64,000 nucleotides of DNA, taken from positions 1 to 64,000 of the forward strand of contig NZ_LWUA01000221.1 in assembly GCF_005222955.1 (NCBI RefSeq). Reading direction: 5' to 3'. Under the pieces are notes generated by a model. It did no database searches. It worked only from the letters and a program-made list of their open reading frames with translations, and was not told the origin of the DNA. Shown piece after piece: positions 25,180 to 33,731 of the stretch; position 1 is the stretch's first letter, and each line of letters opens with the position of its first letter. The translations under genes were made by a program, and so were the position numbers. Source of the DNA: Blastococcus sp. CCUG 61487. Its GTDB lineage: Bacteria > Actinomycetota > Actinomycetes > Mycobacteriales > Geodermatophilaceae.

Positions 25180-26546
25180 CAGGCCCCCAGCAGCGACTGG
25201 CCGCAGACCCGCACGGTCTGGCCGTTGACGCCCGCGGCACCCGGCTGCGACAGCCACGCGATCGTCTCGGCGACGTCGACCGGCAGCCCGCCCTGCTGCA
25301 GCGAGTTCAGCCGCGCGCCGATCTCGCGGGTGCCGAACGGCATCTTCGCCGTCATCTCGGTGACGATGAAGCCCGGCGCGACGGCGTTGATCGTGGCGCC
25401 GCGCTCGGCGAACTCCGGCGCCCAGGCGCGCACCATGCCGATGACGCCGGCCTTCGACGCGGCGTAGTTCGTCTGGCCACGGTTGCCGGCGATGCCCGAC
25501 TGCGAGCTCACCGCCACCACGCGCGCGCCGGGGTTCAACGCGTCGCTGTCGAGCAGCGCCCGGGTGATGTCCAGTTGCGCCTGCAGGTTGACGGCCATGA
25601 CGCTGTTCCAGCGGGCGGCGTCCATGTTGACCAGCAGCTTGTCGCGGGTGATCCCGGCGTTGTGGACGACGATGTCGGCGCCCTTCCTCCCGCCCGCGGA
25701 GTGCCGCTCCTTCAGGTGCTCGACGAGCCGCTGCGGGGCGTCGTCGGCGGTGATGTCCAGCTGCAGCGCCGTCCCGCCGATCGCGTTCGCGACCTTGGCC
25801 AGGCTGTCGCCGGCGGCCGGGATGTCGACGGCGACGACGTGCGCGCCGTCCCGGGCCATGACCTCCGCGATCGCCGCCCCGATGCCGCGCGCGGCTCCGG
25901 TGACGACGGCGACCTTGCCGCCCAGCGGCCTGTCGTCGTCCTGGCCCGTGGGCACGTCGGCGGCCGACAGGGTGACGCCCTGCCCGTCGACGTAGGCCGA
26001 GCGGCCGGAGAGGAAGAAGGTGAGCGGGGAGGCGACCGAGGCCTCGGCGCCCTCGGGCACGTAGATGGCGTTGGCCGTCGAGCCGTCGCGCAGCTCCTTG
26101 CCGATCGAGCGGGTCAGCCCGTCGATCGCCTGGCGGGCGGCGGCCTGGGCCGGGGAGTCGGCGGCGGCCGGCGGGTCGGCGAGGACGACGACCCGGCCGC
26201 TGGGCCGCAGCCGCTTGAGCGCGGGGGCGAGGAAGTCGTGGGCGGCGGCGAGGTCGGCCGGGCCGGTCAGCCCGGTCGCGTCGAGGACGATCGCGCCGTA
26301 CTTCTCGCCGTCGGTGTCGCCGTCGGCCGTGACCGGCGAGAGCACCGTGACCCCGGCGTCCCGGAGCACCGTCGTCACCGTGTCGCGCAGCCGGCCCTGG
26401 CCGGCCGAGCCGACCACGACCGGGCCCGGCAGCAGCGGCTGCCCAGGCTCGTACCGGCGCAGGACGGCGGGCCGGGGCAGGCCGAGCTGCTTGGTGACGG
26501 TCGTGCCGACGCCGGAGTTGACGAAGTTCGTGTACCAGTCAGCCAC
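25179..26546 (-). CDS. FabG4-like 3-oxoacyl-[acyl carrier]/CoA reductase
   Basis: A 455-residue long-form FabG. An N-terminal flavodoxin-like domain of about 200 residues precedes a classical short-chain reductase domain with TGAARGIGAAIAEVMARDG (NAD(P) binding), HNAGITRD, SSQSGIAGNRGQTNYAASKAG (Ser, Tyr and Lys of the active site), and AVAPGFIVTEMT. The length and the two-domain build match FabG4 (high-molecular-weight FabG, about 454 residues), which prefers NADH and CoA substrates. GTG at 26546. Lies between the thiolase and the hydratase on the same strand. Confidence 0.9.
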   Translation of the reverse strand: MADWYTNFVNSGVGTTVTKQLGLPRPAVLRRYEPGQPLLPGPVVVGSAGQGRLRDTVTTVLRDAGVTVLSPVTADGDTDGEKYGAIVLDATGLTGPADLAAAHDFLAPALKRLRPSGRVVVLADPPAAADSPAQAAARQAIDGLTRSIGKELRDGSTANAIYVPEGAEASVASPLTFFLSGRSAYVDGQGVTLSAADVPTGQDDDRPLGGKVAVVTGAARGIGAAIAEVMARDGAHVVAVDIPAAGDSLAKVANAIGGTALQLDITADDAPQRLVEHLKERHSAGGRKGADIVVHNAGITRDKLLVNMDAARWNSVMAVNLQAQLDITRALLDSDALNPGARVVAVSSQSGIAGNRGQTNYAASKAGVIGMVRAWAPEFAERGATINAVAPGFIVTEMTAKMPFGTREIGARLNSLQQGGLPVDVAETIAWLSQPGAAGVNGQTVRVCGQSLLGA

Positions 26547-26576
26547 GGGGAGCTGTTCCCTTCGATCGGGTGCCGA

Positions 26577-26610
26577 CCGAGGGGCCGAAATCGTGCTTCT
26601 GGCCCCTCGG
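26577..26610. repeat. Hairpin repeat, family H copy 2
   Basis: CCGAGGGGCC at 26577-26586 pairs with GGCCCCTCGG at 26601-26610 around a loop containing ATCGTGC. It is placed between the thiolase stop (26618) and the FabG4-like start (26546), so it may trim read-through within the operon. Confidence 0.55.
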
Positions 26611-26617
26611 GGCGGGG

Positions 26618-27928
26618 TCAGGACTCGAGGATGGCGACGACGCCCTGGCCGCCGGCGGCGCAGATGGAGATCAGGCCGCGCTTGCCCGGACCCGCCTCGT
26701 GCAGCATCTTCGCCAGCGACGCGACGATCCGGCCGCCGGTCGCGGCGAACGGGTGCCCGGCCGCCAGCGACGAGCCGTTCACGTTCAGCTTCGACCTGTC
26801 GATCGAGCCCAGCGGGGCGTCCAGGCCCAGCTTCTCCTTGCAGAACGCCGGGTCCTCCCACGCCTTGAGCGTGGCGAGCACCGTCGAGGCGAACGCCTCG
26901 TGGATCTCGTAGAAGTCGAAGTCCTGCAGGGTCAGGCCGTTGCGGGCCAGCATCACGGGCATCGCGTAGACCGGCGCCATGAGCAGGCCCTCGCCGCCGT
27001 GCACGTAGTCGACGGCGGCGGTCTGCGCGTCGACCAGGTGGGCGAGCACCGGAAGCCCCTTGGTCTGCGCCCACTCGTCCGAGGCCAGCAGCACCGCCGA
27101 GGCCCCGTCGGTGAGCGGGGTGGAGTTGGCCGCGGTCATCGTGGCGCCCTCGCCCTTGCCGAAGACCGGCGTGAGCTTCGCCAGCTTCTCCAGCGACGAG
27201 TCGGGCCGCAGGTTGTTGTCCCGGGTCAGGCCGAGGTACGGCGTCACCAGGTCGTCGAAGAAGCCGCGCTCGTAGGCCGCGGCCATGTTGCGGTGCGAGC
27301 GGACGGCGAGCTCGTCCTGCTCCTCCCGGCCGATCTGCCACTCCGCGGCGGTGATCGCGGCGTGGTCGCCCATCGCCAGGCCGGTGCGCGGCTCGGCGTT
27401 GCGCGGGATCTCCGGCACGAGCTGGCCGGGGCGGATCCGCGCCAGCGCCTTGAGCCGGTCCTGCAGGGTCTTGGCGCTGTTCAGTGAGATGAGCACCCGG
27501 CGCAGGTCGTCGCCGACGGCGAGCGGCGCGTCGGACGTGGTGTCCACGCCACCGGCGATGCCGGACTCGATCTGGCCCAGCGCGATCTTGTTGGCGACGA
27601 GCACCGCGGCCTCGAGGCCCGTGCCGCACGCCTGCTGGACGTCGTAGGCCGGGGTGGTGGCCGAGAGCGTGGAGCCGAGCACGGACTCGCGGGTCAGGTT
27701 GAAGTCCCGGGCGTGCTTGAGGACGGCGCCGGCCACGACCTCGCCCAGCTGCTCGCCCTGCAGCCCGAACCGGGCGACCAGCCCGTCGAGGGTGGCGGTG
27801 AGCATGTCCTGGTTGGACGCCTGCGCGTAGGCGGAGTTGGACCGGGCGAACGGGATCCGGTTCCCGCCGACGATCGCGGCTCGACGGACACCGGTGGGGC
27901 GCGGAGCAGCGTTCGGGGTGGCAGCCAT
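26618..27928 (-). CDS. Acetyl-CoA C-acyltransferase, thiolase (FadA2/FadI-like)
   Basis: A 436-residue thiolase. The nucleophilic cysteine is in VQQACGTGLEAA near residue 95. The C-terminal motifs are EIHEAFASTVLA (His), GHPFAATGGR and CAAGGQG with the second Cys. GHPFAATGGR deviates slightly from the common GHPxGATG. The length and N-terminal RRAAIVGGNRIPFARS match the FadI/FadA2 type, which cleaves 3-ketoacyl-CoA. ATG at 27928 with GGAGGT 4 nt upstream. It is divergent from the TetR gene with a palindromic operator between, so the operon starting here is probably TetR-controlled. Confidence 0.92.
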   Translation of the reverse strand: MAATPNAAPRPTGVRRAAIVGGNRIPFARSNSAYAQASNQDMLTATLDGLVARFGLQGEQLGEVVAGAVLKHARDFNLTRESVLGSTLSATTPAYDVQQACGTGLEAAVLVANKIALGQIESGIAGGVDTTSDAPLAVGDDLRRVLISLNSAKTLQDRLKALARIRPGQLVPEIPRNAEPRTGLAMGDHAAITAAEWQIGREEQDELAVRSHRNMAAAYERGFFDDLVTPYLGLTRDNNLRPDSSLEKLAKLTPVFGKGEGATMTAANSTPLTDGASAVLLASDEWAQTKGLPVLAHLVDAQTAAVDYVHGGEGLLMAPVYAMPVMLARNGLTLQDFDFYEIHEAFASTVLATLKAWEDPAFCKEKLGLDAPLGSIDRSKLNVNGSSLAAGHPFAATGGRIVASLAKMLHEAGPGKRGLISICAAGGQGVVAILES

Positions 27929-27960
27929 GGAGACCTCCGGGGGTCGGTTCGACGCGTGGC

Positions 27961-27984
27961 CGGTACCGAGGGTACGCGGTACCG
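27961..27984. promoter_or_regulatory. Palindromic operator between thiolase and TetR genes
   Basis: CGGTACCG occurs at 27961-27968 and again at 27977-27984, each self-complementary, with a further GTAC at 27972-27975. The whole is a near-symmetric 24-bp element 33 bp from the thiolase start and 9 bp from the TetR start. The position and symmetry fit a TetR operator that controls both divergent units. Confidence 0.65.
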
Positions 27985-27992
27985 TCATTCAC

Positions 27993-28721
27993 ATGAAAGC
28001 CGAGGCGGTGAGACGCTCGTCGCAGGTGCGTGTACCGGCAGACAAGATCGCCCAGGGCGATCAGCGCCGCGAGTCGAAGGCGCGTGATCGCCGCGATTCC
28101 CGCTGGGACGAGCACCGCCGGGCCCGCCGCGAGCAGCTCGTCGACGCCGCCGTCGCCGCCGTCGGCAAGCACGGCGCGGGCGTCGGCATGGAGGAGATCG
28201 CCGCCGAGGCGGGGACCAGCAAGACCGTCGTCTACCGCCACTTCACCGACCGCACCGACCTGTACCTCGCCGTCTGCAGCCGGGTCGCGGGCTCCCTGCT
28301 GGCCGAGCTGCGCGCGGCGATGGACCGCAGCGACACCCCGCGCGGCACCCTCGCCGCGGCGGTCGAGACGTACCTGGCGTTCATCGAGGCCGACCCGGAG
28401 CTCTACCGGTTCGTCGTCCACCCCCAGGGCCACAATCGTGCTTTTGGCCCTGATCCGATCGAGGGACTGTCCGACCTCGTCGGCGACCAGGCGACGGCGA
28501 TCCTGGCCGAGGCGCTGCAGCAGGCGGGGCGCGAGCCGGCCGCCGCGCAGCCCTGGGGGCACGGCGTCGTCGGCATGGTCCGGGCCGCCGCCGACTGGTG
28601 GCTGCGCGCCGGCCGCCCCATGCTCCGGACCGAGCTCGCCGCGCATCTGACCGACCTCGCCTGGGCAGGACTGTCCGGCGTCGTCACCACCGAAGCAGGC
28701 CCCACGGAGGAGGAACTGTGA
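27993..28721 (+). CDS. TetR-family regulator of the fatty-acid cluster
   Basis: A 242-residue regulator. A basic N-terminal extension of about 40 residues precedes the TetR helix-turn-helix: REQLVDAAVAAVGKHGAGVG, then IAAEAGTSKTVVYRHFTDR. A helical ligand domain follows. It is divergent from the thiolase operon and overlaps the oxidase-like gene by 4 bp, so it likely regulates both, with an acyl-CoA as the plausible inducer (inference). Residues near 145-154 (QGHNRAFGPD) are encoded by a family H hairpin lying inside the reading frame, probably an inserted repeat. No Shine-Dalgarno before the ATG, so translation may be leaderless. Confidence 0.88.
   Translation: MKAEAVRRSSQVRVPADKIAQGDQRRESKARDRRDSRWDEHRRARREQLVDAAVAAVGKHGAGVGMEEIAAEAGTSKTVVYRHFTDRTDLYLAVCSRVAGSLLAELRAAMDRSDTPRGTLAAAVETYLAFIEADPELYRFVVHPQGHNRAFGPDPIEGLSDLVGDQATAILAEALQQAGREPAAAQPWGHGVVGMVRAAADWWLRAGRPMLRTELAAHLTDLAWAGLSGVVTTEAGPTEEEL
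28425..28452. repeat. Hairpin repeat, family H copy 3, inside the TetR coding sequence
   Basis: CAGGGCCA at 28425-28432 pairs with TGGCCCTG at 28445-28452 around CAATCGTGCTTT. The core matches the intergenic copies (CGTGCTTTTGGCCC). Within the TetR frame it encodes about ten residues of the ligand domain without breaking the frame. Confidence 0.7.
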
Positions 28722-30775
28722 CCAGCACCCACCCCTCGACGGCCGCCGCCGTCGACCCGGCCCGGATCACCGAGGTCATGGACGGCCGGTGGGCGCACAT
28801 CCGCCGCGACGCCCGCGAGAACCTGCACGACCCCGACTTCCTGCCCGTCTACGGGGAGTCGATGGCCGAGGCCCGCGCGCGGGTCACCCGCGCCGCGAAG
28901 AAGCTCGCCGCCTCCGGCCAGGTCGGCTACGGCTTCCCGAAGCAGTACGGCGGCGAGGACGACATGGGCGGCTCGGTCACCTCGATCGAGATGCTGGCCT
29001 TCGGCGACCTCTCGCTCATGGTGAAGGCCGGCGTCCAGTGGGGCCTGTTCGGCGGAGCGATGCAGCTGCTGGGCACCCAGGAGCAGCACGACAGGTACCT
29101 GGCCGACGCGATGAGCTTCGACCTGCCCGGCTGCTTCGCGATGACCGAGACCGGCCACGGCTCCGACGTCCAGCAGCTGCGCACGACGTGCACCTACGAC
29201 CCGGCGACGCAGTGCTTCGACCTGCACACCCCGCACGAGGCCGCGCGCAAGGACTACATCGGCAACGCCGCCCAGGACGGCCGCATGGCGGTGGTGTTCG
29301 CGCAGCTGATCACCCAGGGGAAGAACCACGGCGTGCACGCCTGGCTGGTGCCGATCCGCGACGCCGACGGGAACCCGATGCCGGGCGTGACCATCGGCGA
29401 CGACGGCCCGAAGGCCGGCCTGTCCGGCGTGGACAACGGCCGGCTGACCTTCGACCACGTGCAGGTCCCGCGGGACATGCTGCTCGACCGCTACGGCCAG
29501 GTCGCCGAGGACGGCACCTACACGTCGAGCATCGAGAACGAGACCCGCCGCTTCTTCACCACCCTGGGCACGCTGGTCCGCGGCCGGGTCAGCGTCGGCG
29601 GCTCCGCGGCGTCGGCGACCAAGCTGGCGCTGGACATCGCGGTCCGCTACGGCGAGGTGCGCCGCCAGTTCGCCGCCCCCGGCGAGGACCGCGAGATCAG
29701 GATCAACGACTACCTCGTCCACCAGCGCAAGCTGCTGCCGGCGCTGGCCACCACCTACGCGCTGCACTTCGCGCAGGGCGCGCTCGTCGAGGCGATGCAC
29801 GACATCCAGTCCGCCGTCCACGTGGAGGGCAAGGAGGTCGACGAGCAGGCGCAGCGGGAGCTCGAGTCACGTGCCGCCGGGCTGAAGGTCGCCCAGACCG
29901 CCCACGCCACGAAGACCATCCAGATGTGCCGGGAGGCCTGCGGGGGCGCGGGCTACCTGCAGGAGAACCGGCTGCCGCACCTCAAGGCCGACACCGACGT
30001 CTTCACCACGTTCGAGGGCGACAACACCGTCCTGCTCCAGCTCGTGGCCAAGGGCCTGCTCACCGGCTACCGCGACGCGTTCGGCTCCCTGGAGGGATGG
30101 GGCAAGGTCGGGTTCGTCGCCGACCTCGTGCGCGAGACGGTGCTGGAGCGGACGGCGGCCCGCGCGCTGATCGCCCGCCTCGTCGACGCCGTCCCGGGTG
30201 TGGACGACGTCCCGATGCTCGAGCGCGGCTGGCAGCTGAAGATGTTCGAGTTCCGCGAGAAGCACTCGCTGGAGGGCGCGATCCGGCGGCTGCGGAAGAA
30301 CTCGACGACCGACGGCATGGAGCCGTTCGACATGTTCAACGACGTCCAGGACCACGTGCTCAAGACCGCGCAGACGCACATCGACCGGATCGTGCTCGAG
30401 GCGTTCGTCGACGCCGTCGACCGCACGACCGACCCCGCGACCCGCGAGCTGCTGGACAAGGTCTGCGACCTCTACGCGCTGTCGGTCATCGAGGCGGACA
30501 AGGCCTGGTTCCTCGAGCACGGCCAGCTCACCCCCGCCCGCGGGAAGCTGCTCACCGCGAACGTCAACCAGCTGCTCAAGGAGCTGCGGCCGCACATGAT
30601 CACGCTGGTCGACGCGTTCGCCATCCCCGAGGGGTGGAAGGCGGCGAAGATCCTCGAGGAGGAGGCCGACCGCCAGGAGGCGATGGCCGCCCGCGACGCC
30701 GAGCTGCGGGCGCAGAACGCCGAGAACACCCCGGAGGGCACCGCCACCGACCTGGACGTCCCGCCCGGTCAATGA
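28718..30775 (+). CDS. Acyl-CoA oxidase/dehydrogenase-family flavoprotein
   Basis: A 685-residue protein, longer than a typical acyl-CoA dehydrogenase and built like acyl-CoA oxidases. Residues 1-130 are helical. The FAD/beta domain has GCFAMTETGHGSDVQQLRTT (about 145-164) and KDYIGNAAQDGRMAVVFAQL. The helical core has YGEVRRQFAAPGEDREIRIN. A segment CGGAGYLQENRLPHLKADTD is followed by TTFEGDNTVLLQLVAKGLL, whose Glu is the catalytic base position of oxidases. The C-terminal ACOX-like extension runs to about 650. GTG start overlaps TetR by 4 bp, preceded by GGAGGAGG. Whether it uses O2 or an electron-transfer flavoprotein cannot be told. Confidence 0.85.
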   Translation: MTSTHPSTAAAVDPARITEVMDGRWAHIRRDARENLHDPDFLPVYGESMAEARARVTRAAKKLAASGQVGYGFPKQYGGEDDMGGSVTSIEMLAFGDLSLMVKAGVQWGLFGGAMQLLGTQEQHDRYLADAMSFDLPGCFAMTETGHGSDVQQLRTTCTYDPATQCFDLHTPHEAARKDYIGNAAQDGRMAVVFAQLITQGKNHGVHAWLVPIRDADGNPMPGVTIGDDGPKAGLSGVDNGRLTFDHVQVPRDMLLDRYGQVAEDGTYTSSIENETRRFFTTLGTLVRGRVSVGGSAASATKLALDIAVRYGEVRRQFAAPGEDREIRINDYLVHQRKLLPALATTYALHFAQGALVEAMHDIQSAVHVEGKEVDEQAQRELESRAAGLKVAQTAHATKTIQMCREACGGAGYLQENRLPHLKADTDVFTTFEGDNTVLLQLVAKGLLTGYRDAFGSLEGWGKVGFVADLVRETVLERTAARALIARLVDAVPGVDDVPMLERGWQLKMFEFREKHSLEGAIRRLRKNSTTDGMEPFDMFNDVQDHVLKTAQTHIDRIVLEAFVDAVDRTTDPATRELLDKVCDLYALSVIEADKAWFLEHGQLTPARGKLLTANVNQLLKELRPHMITLVDAFAIPEGWKAAKILEEEADRQEAMAARDAELRAQNAENTPEGTATDLDVPPGQ

Positions 30776-30782
30776 CCCGCGA

Positions 30783-30816
30783 CCGGGGGGCCAAAAGCGT
30801 GCTTTTGGCCCCCCGG
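30783..30816. terminator. Hairpin repeat, family H copy 4 (convergent terminator)
   Basis: A 16-bp perfect stem, 30783-30798 with 30801-30816, containing GGCCAAAAGC/GCTTTTGGCC. It is positioned between the ends of the convergent oxidase-like (30775) and SpoIIE (30829) genes, the best placed terminator of the family. Confidence 0.7.
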
Positions 30817-30828
30817 GCGCGGGTCGGC

Positions 30829-33555
30829 TCAGGCCAGGCGGACGGCGAGGACGGCGACGTCGTCCTCCGCGTCGGGGAGGAACATCTCCCCCAGCACGCG
30901 GTCGCACAGCTCCTCCAGCGGCAGGCCGGCGTTCTGCCGCAGCACCGCGAGCAGCTCGGCGGTCCCGGCGTCGATGTCGCGGTCGCGGCGCTCGACCAGC
31001 CCGTCGGTGTAGAGCAGCACGGTGGCGCCGGGGCGCAGCGGCTCGGTGCGGTCCGCGCGGACCGCTCCCGGGTCGACGCCGAGCAGCAGGTCGGTCGACG
31101 AGCCCTCCAGCAGCCGCACCTCGCCCCCGGCGTCGACGACCACCGGCGGCGGGTGGCCGGCGCTGGCCCACCGCAGCAGCACGCCGCCCACGGGCCCGGG
31201 CTCCAGGTGCGCCACCAGCGCGGTCGCCATCGTGTGCAGCGCCAGCCCGCGCAGCGCCCGGTCGAGCTCGCCGAGCACCTCCGCCGGGCCCGCCCCGCTG
31301 GAGAAGCTGATGCCGCGCAGCAGCCCGCGGACCTGACCCATCGCGGCGGCGGCCCGGGTGTCGTGCCCGACGACGTCGCCGATCGCGAGGACCGTGGTGC
31401 CGGTGGACTGCTGGAACGCGTCGTACCAGTCGCCGCCGATCTCGGCGCCCTCGGCCGCGGGCACGTACCGCACGACGATCTCGCAGTCCTCGAGCCGCGG
31501 CGGCTCGGTGAGCATGCTGCGCTGCAGGGCGTCGGCGAGGTCGCGCTGCTGGCCGAACAGGCGGGCGTGGTGCAGCGCCATCCCGGCCCGGCGGCCGATC
31601 TCGACGGCGGTCTCGACGTCGGCCGGTGAGTGCGCGCCGCGCTCGGCGCCGTTGAGCAGGCACAGCACGCCGACGGTCTGGCCCCGGCTGGTCAGCGGGA
31701 CGGCGACGGCGGACCGCGGGTCCAGCGCCATCAGGGCGGCGCGCGCCTCGGTGTCGGGGAGCGACAGCGCGATGCGCTCGGGCGTCAGCTCGGTCAGCAC
31801 CAGCGGCTGCCCGGTGCGGAAGACCAGCCGCGGCGCCCCCTCGGCGCCGACCGTCTGGACCATCTGCCGGACGTAGTCGGCGACCGCGCCCGCCCGCGAG
31901 CGATCGCGGTGCGCGCTGGCCGACTCGTGCAGCCGGCCGTGCTCGTCGGTGGTCACCAGCCAGCACCAGTCGCCCAGCCGGGGGACGACGAGCGACGAGA
32001 GCCGCTGCAGCTGCTCGCCGATGTCGAGGGTGCTCGCCAGCACGCGCCCCACCTCGGCCAGCAGCTCCAGCCGCTGGTTGGCGTCGGTCATCGCGGCGAC
32101 GGCGGCGGCCCGGTCGGCGTCGGCCTGCAGCCGGGAGATGCTCAGCGCCATCTGCGCGGCGAGCCCCTCGAGCAGGCGGAGCTCCTCGTCGTCGAAGGTG
32201 TGCTCCGTCGTCCAGTAGACGACGAAGCTGCCGAGCAGCCGGCCCTCCACCAGCAGCGGCAGCGTGGCCAGCGCCCGGGCGCCGAGCACCTCGCTGATCC
32301 GGGCCATCGCCGGGAACCGCTCCACCGCCTCCTCGGCGCTCGGGAACAGCACCCGCTCGCCGGTGCGGGCCGTGTACTGGACGGGCAGCGCGTCGTCGAG
32401 CTGGAGGACGAGCATCCCGTCAGCGGTCACCTCGGCCGCCGTCTGCGCGCGGACGGCGTCGGCGACCTGGCGGCCCAGGTACACCCCGGCCGTCACCCCG
32501 TCCCGGGCCAGGACGGCGATGCCGCCGGAGACCGCGCCGAGCACCTCCGCGCCGCGGAGGGTGATCTCGGCCAGCTCCCCGATCCCGGTGGCGTTGGCGA
32601 CCTCCGCCGCGACCGCCGTCACCGCCGCGCTCCGCTGCACCGCGATCAGCCGCGCCTCGGCCTGCGCGCGCGCCTCGGTGACGTCGAGGACGGTGCCGAG
32701 GATCCGCTCGGGCTCGCCGTCGGACCCGCTGAGCACCCGACCGCGGCAGACGATCCAGCGGACGGCGCCGTCGAGACGCCGGATGCGCAGCTCCACCGTG
32801 TACTGCGCGCGGGCCTCGATCGCCTCCTGCATGACCTGCTCGCTCGGCTCGCGGTCCTCCGGGTGCACGTAGCCGGCCATCAGCTCGTCCAGGGGCAGCC
32901 GCACGGCGCCCTCGTGGCCGAAGATCACCCCGCTGCGCTCGTCCCAGTCCATGAGGCCGCGGCGCAGGTCGACCTCCCAGATGCCGACCGAGCTGGCCTC
33001 CAGGGCGATGCCCAGGCGGCGCGTGGAGACGGTGACGTCGGCCTTGGCCGCGGCGAGCTCCAGCTCCGCGACGACGGAGGCCGCCAGCTGGCGCAGCAGC
33101 TGGGCCTCGTCGTCGCTCCACGCGCGCGGCTCGGCGTCGTAGAGCGCCAGCACCCCCACCACGTGCCCGGACGCCGACAGCAGCGGGGAGCCCAGGTAGG
33201 CGCCCACCTGTCCCGAGGTCACCGCCGGGAGGTGGGCCACGCGCGCGTCGGCCGGCGCGTCGGGGACGGCGAGCGGGACACCGGTGGCGACGACGATCGC
33301 CGAGAGGGCGCCGGTCAGCAGCGCGGGTCCGCCGACCACCCCGGGCGGCAGGCCGTGCCCGCCGACGACGGTGTCCTGGTCGGTGAACAGGGTGACCTTC
33401 GCGTGGCCCGCGCCCACGAGCCGGGCGGCCAGGCCCGAGAGCCGGTCGTAGGCGGCCGGCCCGGGCACCTCGGAGAGCAGCCGCCGGGCGGCGGCGACGC
33501 GCAGGGGATGGGCGAGGACGTCGTCGGGGGACGGGACGGTTCGCGGGCCGGGCAC
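30829..33555 (-). CDS. GAF/PAS-domain SpoIIE-type serine phosphatase
   Basis: A 908-residue cytoplasmic signalling phosphatase. In order: a GAF domain (about 25-185), a PAS domain with PAC (about 200-330, VGIWEVDLRRGLMDWDERSG), two further GAF domains (about 345-500 and 530-670), then a PP2C/SpoIIE domain (about 685-905). The metal-binding residues are in EIGGDWYDAF, IGDVVGHD and EDDVAVLAV. Such proteins dephosphorylate STAS anti-sigma antagonists in partner switching, with GAF/PAS sensing redox, light or small ligands. The STAS proteins at 5388-6004 are candidate targets but lie far away. GTG at 33555 chosen near a GGGGGA site. Divergent from the EAL gene. Confidence 0.9.
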   Translation of the reverse strand: MPGPRTVPSPDDVLAHPLRVAAARRLLSEVPGPAAYDRLSGLAARLVGAGHAKVTLFTDQDTVVGGHGLPPGVVGGPALLTGALSAIVVATGVPLAVPDAPADARVAHLPAVTSGQVGAYLGSPLLSASGHVVGVLALYDAEPRAWSDDEAQLLRQLAASVVAELELAAAKADVTVSTRRLGIALEASSVGIWEVDLRRGLMDWDERSGVIFGHEGAVRLPLDELMAGYVHPEDREPSEQVMQEAIEARAQYTVELRIRRLDGAVRWIVCRGRVLSGSDGEPERILGTVLDVTEARAQAEARLIAVQRSAAVTAVAAEVANATGIGELAEITLRGAEVLGAVSGGIAVLARDGVTAGVYLGRQVADAVRAQTAAEVTADGMLVLQLDDALPVQYTARTGERVLFPSAEEAVERFPAMARISEVLGARALATLPLLVEGRLLGSFVVYWTTEHTFDDEELRLLEGLAAQMALSISRLQADADRAAAVAAMTDANQRLELLAEVGRVLASTLDIGEQLQRLSSLVVPRLGDWCWLVTTDEHGRLHESASAHRDRSRAGAVADYVRQMVQTVGAEGAPRLVFRTGQPLVLTELTPERIALSLPDTEARAALMALDPRSAVAVPLTSRGQTVGVLCLLNGAERGAHSPADVETAVEIGRRAGMALHHARLFGQQRDLADALQRSMLTEPPRLEDCEIVVRYVPAAEGAEIGGDWYDAFQQSTGTTVLAIGDVVGHDTRAAAAMGQVRGLLRGISFSSGAGPAEVLGELDRALRGLALHTMATALVAHLEPGPVGGVLLRWASAGHPPPVVVDAGGEVRLLEGSSTDLLLGVDPGAVRADRTEPLRPGATVLLYTDGLVERRDRDIDAGTAELLAVLRQNAGLPLEELCDRVLGEMFLPDAEDDVAVLAVRLA

Positions 33556-33731
33556 GCGTCCCCCTCTCTCGTGGCGGTCCCCGAGGTGGGCACCGAACGG
33601 ATCATGGTTGCACGGCGGTCCACCCGCGCCGCCGTCCGTCAGCCGGTGGGGGGACGCGCCGCCCTGCCCCGGCCGGGTGACGTCGCCCACGGCGGGTCAA
33701 GAGCTGGTCCGGACGAGCCGATCCCCTGCCC

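Noticed and set aside
25179-28646. Very long minus-strand open frame (more than 1,100 codons) spanning fabG, fadA and TetR
   Set aside because: Only the FabG4-like part at its 3' end has a recognisable fold. The rest is the Arg/Pro/Ala-rich antisense of the thiolase and TetR genes, typical of GC-rich DNA.
27993-30775. FadE5 orthologue beside FadA2, as in mycobacteria
   Set aside because: The 685-residue protein has acyl-CoA oxidase-type signatures (FEGDNTVLLQL) and a C-terminal ACOX-like extension rather than the FadE5 pattern, so the symbol was not used.
30829-33555. SpoIIE as evidence of endospore formation
   Set aside because: The domain mix (GAF, PAS, GAF, GAF, PP2C) is the general actinobacterial stress-signalling type. 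It lacks the membrane region of true SpoIIE, and there are no other sporulation genes.
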